DNA of 64,000 nucleotides, taken from contig WQZX01000003.1 of assembly GCA_009780515.1 (NCBI GenBank), positions 41,634 through 105,633 on the forward strand. The letters run 5' to 3'. The position numbers were made by a program, and so were the translations under genes. Numbering within the stretch: the first letter of the stretch is position 1; each line of letters begins with the position of its first letter. The notes under the pieces were generated by a model. The model searched no databases. It was not told the origin of the DNA and saw only the letters and a list, made by a program, of their open reading frames with translations. Positions 24,287-32,267 of the stretch are shown here, piece by piece. This DNA comes from Nocardioidaceae bacterium (GTDB taxonomy: Bacteria; Actinomycetota; Actinomycetes; Propionibacteriales; Nocardioidaceae).

Positions 24287-25011
24287 CACGCGACGCTCTC
24301 GAAGCGCAGACCGGCCACCGAGAGGCCGTGCAACTTCTCGATGGACAGCGGGTGCCAGGACTCGTCGGCGACGTGCAGACGCCAGCCAGCGGCCGGGAAG
24401 ACGCTGATGAAGTCGGGGCCATGGTGGGCCGCGATGTGCCCGCCGGCACCGGGCCGGTAGCCCCGCCAGTTGCGGTCGGCGAGGATCACGACCTGACGCC
24501 CGGCGGCGAGGTGGGCCGCGATGAGGCGCTTCTCGGCGGCCTGCATCTTGACGTAGGCGGCTTCGAGCTCGTCGTGGACGTGCGGGTTGCGCTGGCCGTT
24601 GCGGGCGCCTGCGGGGTAGTGGCCGCACAGGACCGCGACGGGCGGGCATCCCTTGGCGGGGGTGACGACGTCGACCTGCCAGGAGCGGGACGGGGACTGG
24701 TGGGTCACGCCGGGTGCGGCCTTGTAGGAGCGGCGGCGCCACGGCTGACGGACCTTGATGCCGTGCAGGAGGATCGGCTCCCGCTTCGACATCTGGGTCC
24801 GCTGCCAGCCGTGGGTGAACGTCTCGCGGAGCAGCTGGTGGTCGGTGGGGCGCGTCTTGTCGCCCTCGTCGATCTCGTTGAGGCCGAGCACGACCGGTCC
24901 AGCGTGCTGCTCGAGCAGGTGCCGGATGGTGTCCATCGACTCCCGGACCGGCGTGACGGTGCGAGCCCTGCCCAAATTGGCATGGCCCACCGTGAGGCTG
25001 TAGGCGCTCAC
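24286..25011 (-). CDS. Endonuclease/exonuclease/phosphatase (EEP)-fold protein
   Basis: 241 aa. EEP motifs can be read in order: GHANLGRA (metal Asn), LGLNEIDEG (metal Glu), LCGHYPAGARNG (His before Pro) and VVILADRNW (Asp-x-Asn). The usual C-terminal SDH is not obvious; SWHPLSIEKLHG is the nearest match, so activity may be reduced or altered. It lies between the endolysin and the lysis-region small genes with overlapping stops. It could act on DNA or a phosphodiester signal molecule; the target is unknown. Confidence 0.7.
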   Translation of the reverse strand: MSAYSLTVGHANLGRARTVTPVRESMDTIRHLLEQHAGPVVLGLNEIDEGDKTRPTDHQLLRETFTHGWQRTQMSKREPILLHGIKVRQPWRRRSYKAAPGVTHQSPSRSWQVDVVTPAKGCPPVAVLCGHYPAGARNGQRNPHVHDELEAAYVKMQAAEKRLIAAHLAAGRQVVILADRNWRGYRPGAGGHIAAHHGPDFISVFPAAGWRLHVADESWHPLSIEKLHGLSVAGLRFESVA

Positions 25012-25631
25012 TTCTTGCCCCAGTTGTCGCGGGCGTGGTTCAGGTGGTTGATCGCCTGGGAGAAGTCGTGGAAGTGCGGCGTGTCCTTCTCGAGGTGACT
25101 GCGGCCGTCATGCAGAGATGCGAGGGCGGCATCAAGGGCGTCCTTGGCGGTGGCGTGCTTCGGGGCGCTCGGCGCGGCCGGTGCGGGCTTCTTCTCCGGC
25201 GCGGGCTTGGCGGCGTCGGGCTGCCAGACGCGCACGCCGTCGATGTCCTCGGTCCAGCCAGCGAGGGTCAGCCCCCACTTGGTGTGCACGTCGTTGATCG
25301 GGTAGACGTCGACCTGCCCGTCGCGCACCAGGTCGGTGCCCCACACCGACCCGCCGCCACGGGAGACGGCGGCGTGGCCGAAGCCGTGCGAGCCGCCGGT
25401 CCAGAACACGGGCACACCGCGCGGGATGTTGGCCGGGTCGGTCTCGGGGTGGCGGTACTTCGCGCGCTCCCAGGCGGCTGCGGCCGAGGGGGTGCCGTCG
25501 GAGGGCACGCCGAATGCGCTGTGGGTGAAGTCCTGGCACATGCCGTGCCAGTTGCGGGACGGGTGGTCGTGCTCGTGCTGGGCGAAGGTCCACGGGTCGC
25601 CGTGGACGACCTTGCCGGTGGGTGCGGTCAT
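25008..25631 (-). CDS. Endolysin, CHAP/NlpC-P60-like
   Basis: 207 aa. The catalytic half has NWHGMCQDFTHSAFGV with the candidate nucleophile Cys, RGVPVFWTGG and GFGHAAVSRGG with the His, the order of a papain-like peptidoglycan hydrolase. After a Lys/Pro/Ala linker (about residues 140-160), the C-terminal helical region SLHDGRSHLEKDTPHFHDFS probably binds the wall. It lyses the host at the end of infection. The lysis region places it after the tail fibre and membrane genes. Confidence 0.8.
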   Translation of the reverse strand: MTAPTGKVVHGDPWTFAQHEHDHPSRNWHGMCQDFTHSAFGVPSDGTPSAAAAWERAKYRHPETDPANIPRGVPVFWTGGSHGFGHAAVSRGGGSVWGTDLVRDGQVDVYPINDVHTKWGLTLAGWTEDIDGVRVWQPDAAKPAPEKKPAPAAPSAPKHATAKDALDAALASLHDGRSHLEKDTPHFHDFSQAINHLNHARDNWGKK

Positions 25632-25724
25632 CGGATGCTCCTTGCTTGGTTGGCGCGGGGACGCGGTGGAACCGACACCCGCCGCCGCGTCAGCCAGCGG
25701 GTGTCGGGGAACGGAGGGACGGCG

Positions 25725-25868
25725 TCAGAGGTAGATGCCGACCTGGATGGCGTGCTGGCACAGGCACCAGTCGCACGCCAGCGCGGAGTGGTCGTGGCCG
25801 CAGACCGAGCAGGGGACGTCGTGGCCGAGCGCGCCCGTACCGACCGGGACGGGCAGCGGGTCGGACAT
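25725..25868 (-). CDS. 47-aa zinc-ribbon-like protein
   Basis: It reads MSDPLPVPVGTGALGHDVPC, then SVCGHDHSALACDWCLCQH, giving CxxC and CxxCxC pairs. The start lies two bases before the next gene upstream ends. It resembles the short zinc-binding proteins found in actinophage lysis regions, with no known role. Confidence 0.6.
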   Translation of the reverse strand: MSDPLPVPVGTGALGHDVPCSVCGHDHSALACDWCLCQHAIQVGIYL

Positions 25869-25870
25869 GG

Positions 25871-26521
25871 TCAGCTCAGGCCGAGGCGGACCAGCAGCTG
25901 CGCCAGGACGCGCGGATGCGTCGGATGCGCGGGGTGGCCGCCGTGCTTGTTGTGGCCCGGCGCTGACCCGGAGTGGCCGGGCGCGTGCTGGTGCGCCGCG
26001 GGCGGCGGCTGGTGGCCGTGCTGATGCGTGCCGCCGTGCACGGGCGGCGGCGAAGTCGGCACCTGGTGATGGTGGACCGCGTGGTGGCTCACGTGGTGCG
26101 TGTGGTGGATGCTCGCGGCCGGGGTCCGGTGGTGCCCGGTGGCGGCATGGTGCACGATCGGGTGGCCGGTGGCAGGGTTCCGCAGCGTCGGTGAGGGGAC
26201 GGCGCCGAGGTAGCGGGCCGGGATCTTCACGCCGTGGCGCTGCAGGTAGCCCACCAGCTCGCCCTGACGCTCGGCGAGCGCCTTGGTGTAGTCCAGCAGT
26301 AGCCGCTGGTTGTGGGCGCTGATCCCACGCTCGCGGGCGGCGTCGGCGTTGTCGGCTCGGATGGTGCCGATCAGGGCGTGGACCTGCTCGTCCTTGGTGC
26401 GGCCGTCACGCACGGCAGCGACACCGACATAGACGAGGTAGGCGACCATCAGCAGCACCGCGAGCATGAGCAGGAAGCGCCAGTCGAACACGCGGCGTCG
26501 AGTGGGCGGGGTGGCATTCAC
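25871..26521 (-). CDS. His-rich single-pass membrane protein
   Basis: 216 aa from a GTG overlapping the preceding stop. One transmembrane helix (FLLMLAVLLMVAYLVYVGVA) follows a short basic N-terminus. A helical region then leads to a very His/Pro-rich tail (IHHTHHVSHHAVHHHQVPTS). Topology suggests the tail is outside the membrane. The position between fibre and endolysin suggests a lysis or holin-accessory role; His clusters could bind metal. No homologous family is recognised. Confidence 0.6.
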   Translation of the reverse strand: MNATPPTRRRVFDWRFLLMLAVLLMVAYLVYVGVAAVRDGRTKDEQVHALIGTIRADNADAARERGISAHNQRLLLDYTKALAERQGELVGYLQRHGVKIPARYLGAVPSPTLRNPATGHPIVHHAATGHHRTPAASIHHTHHVSHHAVHHHQVPTSPPPVHGGTHQHGHQPPPAAHQHAPGHSGSAPGHNKHGGHPAHPTHPRVLAQLLVRLGLS

Positions 26522-26787
26522 AGCTTCACTCCTCCGGACTGCACGATCACGACGCTGAGGAGCGCGAGGATCACCGCGCCGCACACGAGCTTGACCAGCC
26601 AGTCCCAGTAGTCGCCGTGCTTCTTGATGTCGGCCTCGAGGTTGTCCAGCCGTGGCTCGATCACGTCCTTGCGGGCGTACACGTCGGCGATCTCGCCGCG
26701 GAGCCCCTTGACCTCGGTGGTCAGGTCGCGCATCGCACGGTCGAGGCTGGCGGCGACGCTGGTGGGGAACTGCGACTCGTCGCTCAT
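26518..26787 (-). CDS. Coiled-coil plus TM protein, XhlA/holin-like
   Basis: 89 aa. A helical N-terminal part (LDRAMRDLTTEVKGLRGEIA) is followed by a C-terminal membrane helix (LVKLVCGAVILALLSVVIVQ). This coiled-coil-then-TM design resembles XhlA-type haemolysin/holin-associated proteins. It overlaps the start of the His-rich membrane gene. Confidence 0.6.
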   Translation of the reverse strand: MSDESQFPTSVAASLDRAMRDLTTEVKGLRGEIADVYARKDVIEPRLDNLEADIKKHGDYWDWLVKLVCGAVILALLSVVIVQSGGVKL

Positions 26788-26815
26788 GGCCGCCTCCGGT
26801 CTGTCGCCATCCGGG

Positions 26816-28786
26816 TCAGGCCTCGGCCGGGAACGTGACGCCGTCGAAGGACACCAGCGCTCCGGCACCGGACGGCATCCTCACGGTCCCGTCGGCGCCG
26901 ACGGTGAGGTAGCCGGCGGTGATGGCGGCCGAGCCATTCATGGTGAAGATCGGGACCGTCAACTGGTACGGGGGCCGGTAGCCGGCAGGGAGGGTGAACA
27001 GAGTGGCGTTGACTGCCACCGAGGCGGCCAGTCCTCGCAGGTAGACGACGCCGTTGATCTTGGTGTAGCCGACCGGGGCGCCGGACCCGGAGGGGTTGGT
27101 GGTGATGCCGGTGACGGTGGCGTTGGTCCAGGAGTGGGTGATGCGGCGCCAGGTCTCGATCCATCCGCCGCTGGTGTAGCGCAACGCGACGATGTTGACC
27201 GAGTTCGGGCCGGTGTCGGCGGGTGCGGCGTTGTTGGCGTACAGCGCGGTCGGCCAGGTGAAGGTCCGGCCGCCGGTGGCGTCTTGGGCGACGATGAGGG
27301 TGACCTCGGCGCCCTCGACGGCGTTGCTCAGCGTCACGGCGCCCGCGTTGGCGAACAGGGAGAAGGAGTGGACTGAGTAGGCCTTGGTGTCGCAGGTGGT
27401 GGCTTGTCCGGCGGTCGAGATGTTGTGGGAGACGGCGACGTCGCCACGGCGCCCGGTCCGCATGAGGCCGCCGGAGACGGCCAGGTTGCCGTTGGTGGCG
27501 TCGTAGCCGAGGGTGGGGCCGGCGGGTACGTAGGTGGTGCCGTCGCCCCAGGTGTGGCCGCCGTCGGAGTTGACCCACAGTCGCCAGCCGTTGTCGGCCT
27601 TTCGGGCGGTGCGGAACGCGGACTGCAGGCTGGTGGCCTGTCGGACGCCGACGGGGGCGTCGAGGGTGGGGCCGATGGTGTTGACCGCCGCGGAGCCGCC
27701 GAGGGGGTTGTAGGTCGTGGTGGTGCCGACGTACTCGGCGGTGCACAGGGTGGACAGCAGCGGGATGCCGTCAAAGCTGTACACGTTGGGGGTGTTCTGG
27801 AAGAAGGCGTGTCCGACGACGCGGAGCGTGTTGTTGCCCTGGATGTAGATGCCGTCGACCTGGTGCCCGGCAGCGCCGCCGTAGAAGAACGGGTCGACGA
27901 GCTCGACCATGGTCGCCACACCGGGGAACGCGGGGTTGTTCAGGACCCGGAACACGTAGCCCGAGGACAGGGTCGCGGTGCCGTTCTGGGAGAACGCGCA
28001 GTCGTCGAACTTCAGCAGCGACGCAGCCTCGACGTCGACCAGGGAGACACCGTTGACGGCGGTCTCGAAGATGCAGTGCCGGAACACGTTGTGGGTGGGG
28101 GCATAGGGGTAGACCCCGGCACCGGCCTCGGTGACCTTCAACGCGTGGGAGGGGGTGCCCCAGGTCTCGCAGCGCTCGAAAAGGTTGCCGCCGGCGCCGA
28201 AGGTCATGGTGAGGGCGTCGTCGCCGCAGCCGAGGGTGTCACAGGAGATGAAGGTGTTGTTCTGGCCGCCGTTGATGACGACGCCCTTGCCGGCGGCGTT
28301 CTTGATCTGGATGGCGGTGTAGGTGGTGGTGATGGACTCGACCCACACCAGGCCAGTGGGGTCGCCGTGGCCGTTGCCGTCGACGGTGATGTTCGCGAGC
28401 GCGGCGGGGTGGTTGTGGTTGTCGGTCCAAGACCCGGACTGGAGCCGGGAGGTGGCGTCGAGGGCGACGAGACGGCCGCGGCCGGCGCCGTTGCCTGCGC
28501 AGCCGACGAGTGCGACGCCGTCGGGGATGCTGAGGACGCCCTTCCAGCCGTAGGTGCCCGAGAGCCACAGGATGCCGCCGCCCGCAGAAGCGAGCGCGGT
28601 CATGGCGTCGTTCAGGGCGGTGTAGTCGTTGGCGGTGCCGTTGCCGGTGGCGCCGTGGGCTTCGGGGTAGGCCCACTGGATGGGGAGCTGCCCGGGTGCG
28701 CCGGGCAGTCCTGCGGGTCCTGCGGGGCCGCGGGGTCCGGGGCGGCCGACGACCATCCCGGACGGGGTCAGCGGGGGCTTGGCCAT
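26816..28786 (-). CDS. Tail fibre/tailspike with collagen-like and beta-helix regions
   Basis: 656 aa from MAKPPLTPSG. Residues about 15-32 are collagen-like Gly-x-y repeats (GPRGPAGPAGLPGAPG). From about 45 it resembles a pectate-lyase-type right-handed beta-helix (NDYTALNDAMTALASAGGGI then GVALVGCAGNG and INGGQNNTFISCDT). The C-terminus is Ser/Thr/Val-rich and probably forms a trimeric tip. It should bind, and perhaps cut, a cell-surface glycan. It is the last tail gene before the lysis region. Confidence 0.8.
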   Translation of the reverse strand: MAKPPLTPSGMVVGRPGPRGPAGPAGLPGAPGQLPIQWAYPEAHGATGNGTANDYTALNDAMTALASAGGGILWLSGTYGWKGVLSIPDGVALVGCAGNGAGRGRLVALDATSRLQSGSWTDNHNHPAALANITVDGNGHGDPTGLVWVESITTTYTAIQIKNAAGKGVVINGGQNNTFISCDTLGCGDDALTMTFGAGGNLFERCETWGTPSHALKVTEAGAGVYPYAPTHNVFRHCIFETAVNGVSLVDVEAASLLKFDDCAFSQNGTATLSSGYVFRVLNNPAFPGVATMVELVDPFFYGGAAGHQVDGIYIQGNNTLRVVGHAFFQNTPNVYSFDGIPLLSTLCTAEYVGTTTTYNPLGGSAAVNTIGPTLDAPVGVRQATSLQSAFRTARKADNGWRLWVNSDGGHTWGDGTTYVPAGPTLGYDATNGNLAVSGGLMRTGRRGDVAVSHNISTAGQATTCDTKAYSVHSFSLFANAGAVTLSNAVEGAEVTLIVAQDATGGRTFTWPTALYANNAAPADTGPNSVNIVALRYTSGGWIETWRRITHSWTNATVTGITTNPSGSGAPVGYTKINGVVYLRGLAASVAVNATLFTLPAGYRPPYQLTVPIFTMNGSAAITAGYLTVGADGTVRMPSGAGALVSFDGVTFPAEA

Positions 28787-28799
28787 CGCGGTGTGCTCC

Positions 28800-29237
28800 T
28801 CAGCTCTTCGGGTGGGTGTTGGCGGCGACGACCAACGTGTCGTCGAAGAACTGCCAGGTGTTGACGCCGTCGCTGCAGACCAGGTCAAGCACGATCAGGC
28901 CGCGGTTGCGCCACACCGAGACCCTCGGGTCGGTGCCGCCGGTGTAGCCCTTGGTGATCGGCAGCCTGTTGACCACGGCGATCGGCAGGTCCCAGGACAG
29001 GACGCCGTAGGCGTCGCCGGAGATGGTGCCGTCGGCGCCGGCGCCTGGGTTGGAGGACAGGGTGGCGAGCACGGCCCCGGACCGGTTGGTCAGGGTGGTG
29101 GTGAAGGTCAGGCCGGGGTGGGCGGTGAAGTCGAACGCCTTGCCGGTGGCGGTGTCGGTGAAGTGGACCTCCCAGTGCCAGGCGGCGCCGCGGCGGGCGA
29201 TCGGGGCCGGGTTGAGCTGGTACTGGGTGGCAGCCAC
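28800..29237 (-). CDS. Minor tail protein
   Basis: 145 aa, beta-rich: RRGAAWHWEVHFTDTATGKA, LTFTTTLTNRSGAVLATLSS and ending with a predicted strand pair. Baseplate-like proteins next to the fibre gene in actinophages have this appearance. Its role is inferred from position between the 370-aa tail protein and the fibre. Confidence 0.6.
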   Translation of the reverse strand: MAATQYQLNPAPIARRGAAWHWEVHFTDTATGKAFDFTAHPGLTFTTTLTNRSGAVLATLSSNPGAGADGTISGDAYGVLSWDLPIAVVNRLPITKGYTGGTDPRVSVWRNRGLIVLDLVCSDGVNTWQFFDDTLVVAANTHPKS

Positions 29238-29258
29238 GAGAGCCTCCTATTGGGCGAT

Positions 29259-30371
29259 CTACAGGGCGATGTAGCCGGAGTTCGGGAAGTCCTGGGTGAG
29301 CACGTCCTCCAGGGACCGCGACACCAGCCCGGTGGGGTTGGCCTGCAGGGAGTCGGCGTCCCAGTCCATGTCGGTGTCGCCGATCACGACGTCGAGGTGG
29401 TGCCCGAGGCCGCGGGGGTCGGAGACGCCGAGGAGCCGCATGGTGTCCATGCCCCGCATCAGCCCGAGCGTGGCCGGGAGCCCGCCGGGGGTGGCGACCT
29501 GGGTGCGGTCCAGCGTGAGGCCGTTGGTCCAGCCGGACTCGCCGGCGAGCTTGCCCCACAGGCCTTGGGCGATCGCGGTGGCACGGGCGGCGGTGATCGC
29601 GCCGCGGGAGGTGATGTTCACGCCGCGTTCCTTGCCGCCCTCCGGTGTCGTCGCGGGGTAGGACGCGGTGGCGAGCGGGTTGCCGGACGCGGTGGAGACG
29701 TAGCGGACGAAGACGCGGTCGACACGGTTGTCGGCGGCCTGCCCGAGGTCGCCGGTGCCGGGGGTGATGAACCAGTCCGGCATGGTCTTCGCGGCCGGTG
29801 GGCCGGTGATGATGAGTTGGCGGTGCTGGTTGATGGCCCAGCCGGAGTTGTTCTCGGTGGCCCACGCGTCGAGGAGCTGGTCGAGGTAGGTCAGGGTAGT
29901 CGAGCCGTCGTCGGCCTGGGCGAGGGCGGTGGACCCGAAGTCGTCACGCCTGGTCCATCCGACCGCGCCGCGGGCGATGGCGGCGTCGACGGCGACGTTC
30001 GGGGCGCTGGTGGTCTGTCCCGAGGAGGTCAGGCACAGGGCGCCCTCGGCCTCGTGGGGTGCGCCGACGGCGGTGAAGTCGCCGGAGTCCCAGTTCGGCT
30101 CCGACAGGGCACCGACCCAGATCGGGACCGGGCCGAGGCGGACGGCGACAGGTGCGCCGTACACCAGCGCGGGATGGCGCGGGAGCAGCTTCCCGGTGGG
30201 GTTGAGGAAGGACCAGGTGGCCTCGTCGTCGCCAGTCTGGATGGTCTTGGTGTGCAGCGACCCCCACGCCCCAAGTGGCGCGACCGAGGACAGTGGCAGT
30301 CCGGCGACGTACACCTCGGGGCGGGTGACGGGCCGGCGGCGCCACAGCTGGTAGCCGTACGACAGCGCCAT
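29259..30371 (-). CDS. Minor tail protein (hub-like)
   Basis: 370 aa. It has beta-rich segments with EVYVAGLPLSSVAPLGAWGS, DDEATWSFLNPTGKLLPRHP and RLGPVPIWVGALSEPNW, typical of actinophage minor tail proteins near the distal tail hub. It starts four bases after the 630-aa tail gene ends, so they are co-translated. Assignment rests on position and general pattern. Confidence 0.65.
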   Translation of the reverse strand: MALSYGYQLWRRRPVTRPEVYVAGLPLSSVAPLGAWGSLHTKTIQTGDDEATWSFLNPTGKLLPRHPALVYGAPVAVRLGPVPIWVGALSEPNWDSGDFTAVGAPHEAEGALCLTSSGQTTSAPNVAVDAAIARGAVGWTRRDDFGSTALAQADDGSTTLTYLDQLLDAWATENNSGWAINQHRQLIITGPPAAKTMPDWFITPGTGDLGQAADNRVDRVFVRYVSTASGNPLATASYPATTPEGGKERGVNITSRGAITAARATAIAQGLWGKLAGESGWTNGLTLDRTQVATPGGLPATLGLMRGMDTMRLLGVSDPRGLGHHLDVVIGDTDMDWDADSLQANPTGLVSRSLEDVLTQDFPNSGYIAL

Positions 30372-30374
30372 GCC

Positions 30375-32267
30375 TCAGCCCGCCTCGGTGCTGTCGTCCT
30401 CGGACAGCGCGGAGGCGGCCGGATGGGAGTGGAAGCGGGGGAAGTACTCGAGCTCGCACTGCGCGATCAGCGACCCCATCGTCATCGTGAACACCAGCAG
30501 CGGGCCGGGCTCGAAGCGATGCGACCCGAACGACTCGCACGCCCAGTCCAGGCACATCGACTGCTCGTCGACATTCCCGGAGCCGCCGAACACGCTGGGG
30601 CGGGCCGCGCCGAGGTCGGGGGAGCGGACCTCGACCCATGCGATCGGGTCGTTGCTCAGGTTGCTGATCCAGGTCAGCGCCCCGTTGTCGAGCCCGAACA
30701 GCCAGCCCTCGTCGATCGTCGCCGCACCGGCCGTGGCCTGCAGGGTGATCTCGACGGCGTAGTCGTCGGTCTCGACCTCGATCGGTGGCAGTTGGAGCCG
30801 GTCGGCGAGGTTGTAGACGGTGTAGATGCTGGACGCGGCCAGGCTGGTGGTGCCGGACAGGATCTGGCTCGAGCCGATGGTGTCGGAGCCGTCGGCGGCG
30901 ACGAGCCGGGCCTGCCAGGCGATGGTGGCTGCCGAGGTGACATGCAGGGACGCCATCAGTGAGTAGGTGCCCGAGGCGAGGAGCGACGCCGGGATGAGGA
31001 ACTTCATTGGCCCGGCCAGCGGGTTGGTGCCGCCGGAGACACGGGAGGTGTCGGCGGTGACGGCGTCGCTACTCGTGCGCCAGCAGCGCAGCGGGGGCGT
31101 CCAGTCGGTGTTCGCGGAGGTGAAGATCAGCAGGTTGCGGCCCAGGGACGAGGAGGTCGCGGAGTGGTAGAGCCGGATCGTGGCGCGGGTCGGCATCGAC
31201 CCGACGATCGTGGCCTGGCGTGCGCCCTGCCGAGTGGTCGACGTCGTGGTGTCACCAAGCGTGTCGGTCGACGCGACCCGATGCACCTCGAGGGCGATGG
31301 AGTAGCCAGCCGACTTGGACGCGGACCAGGAGTCGAGGTAGTCCTTGCGGATCCGCAGCGAGGAGAACGACGCTGGCGGCTGAAAGAACACCCGGTCCGA
31401 GCCGCCGATGCCGACGCCGGGCTGGACCAGCAGGGGCTGCAGGGTCGGGCCTGTTCCGTTGTCGGCACTGATGACGTAGGTGCCCGGGATCGTGACGAGC
31501 TTGCCGGAGCCGTTGGCCTCGAGCGTGCTGATGTCGACGACAAGGTAAGGCTGCCCACTCGGCATCGTGAGTGCCGCGGTGCGGACCATCCGCAGGTACT
31601 GGGTGCCGGCGGTGATGGTGCCAGCCTCGGCGGTCAGGAATGCCGGCGTGCCTTCGACAGTCGGTCCGGAAGCGTGGATGAAGTCGGAGCTGGCCTGGAT
31701 GGTCCAGTGCGTGACCGAGCTGCAGTCGTCGAGCACCGTCACCACAGCCGCAGCACCCGGATCCGGCGGCGGCGCGATCGCCGGAACGACCTCCGTGTCC
31801 GCCGTCCGCGCGAACGGCAGACACGTCAACGTCAACGTGAACACGCGCCGCCCCTGCAGGACCTCGTCGGAGTCCCAGCCGTCCGAGGTGTCGCGCTCAA
31901 GCTCGGCCACCAGCACGTCGAACACCGCCGGGGCAGAGTTAGCCAGCGGCGGCGTCCACACGATCGGCGGCGGACGGTCCGGCAGGCACTGCGACGTCAA
32001 CGCCGCCTCGACCTCGGCATGGGTCTCGCCGTCATTGGCGTCGACGTACAGCTGCAGCACGATCGTCCGCGCATCCCACCCGGTGCGGGCCGCGAGCACG
32101 CCGTCGATCGCCAGCGACTGCAGCGTGTCCACGATGCTGACCGGATTGCCGAAGTTCGACCCGGCCGAGTACGCGGCGATGTCATAGTCCACGTCCGGGT
32201 CGGCCGGGCCGTGGAGCTGCAGGTCGCCCCACACCACCAGGTCGTCCTGCAGGATCGGACGTGCCAT
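30375..32267 (-). CDS. Minor tail protein (distal tail-like)
   Basis: 630 aa. The N-terminus (LVVWGDLQLHGPADPDVDYD, then REL-like RTIVLQLYVDANDGET) resembles distal tail proteins that follow the tape measure in siphoviruses. The middle is beta-rich, perhaps carbohydrate-binding. Its start base is shared with the stop of the tape measure gene, as normal in this gene order. Confidence 0.7.
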   Translation of the reverse strand: MARPILQDDLVVWGDLQLHGPADPDVDYDIAAYSAGSNFGNPVSIVDTLQSLAIDGVLAARTGWDARTIVLQLYVDANDGETHAEVEAALTSQCLPDRPPPIVWTPPLANSAPAVFDVLVAELERDTSDGWDSDEVLQGRRVFTLTLTCLPFARTADTEVVPAIAPPPDPGAAAVVTVLDDCSSVTHWTIQASSDFIHASGPTVEGTPAFLTAEAGTITAGTQYLRMVRTAALTMPSGQPYLVVDISTLEANGSGKLVTIPGTYVISADNGTGPTLQPLLVQPGVGIGGSDRVFFQPPASFSSLRIRKDYLDSWSASKSAGYSIALEVHRVASTDTLGDTTTSTTRQGARQATIVGSMPTRATIRLYHSATSSSLGRNLLIFTSANTDWTPPLRCWRTSSDAVTADTSRVSGGTNPLAGPMKFLIPASLLASGTYSLMASLHVTSAATIAWQARLVAADGSDTIGSSQILSGTTSLAASSIYTVYNLADRLQLPPIEVETDDYAVEITLQATAGAATIDEGWLFGLDNGALTWISNLSNDPIAWVEVRSPDLGAARPSVFGGSGNVDEQSMCLDWACESFGSHRFEPGPLLVFTMTMGSLIAQCELEYFPRFHSHPAASALSEDDSTEAG

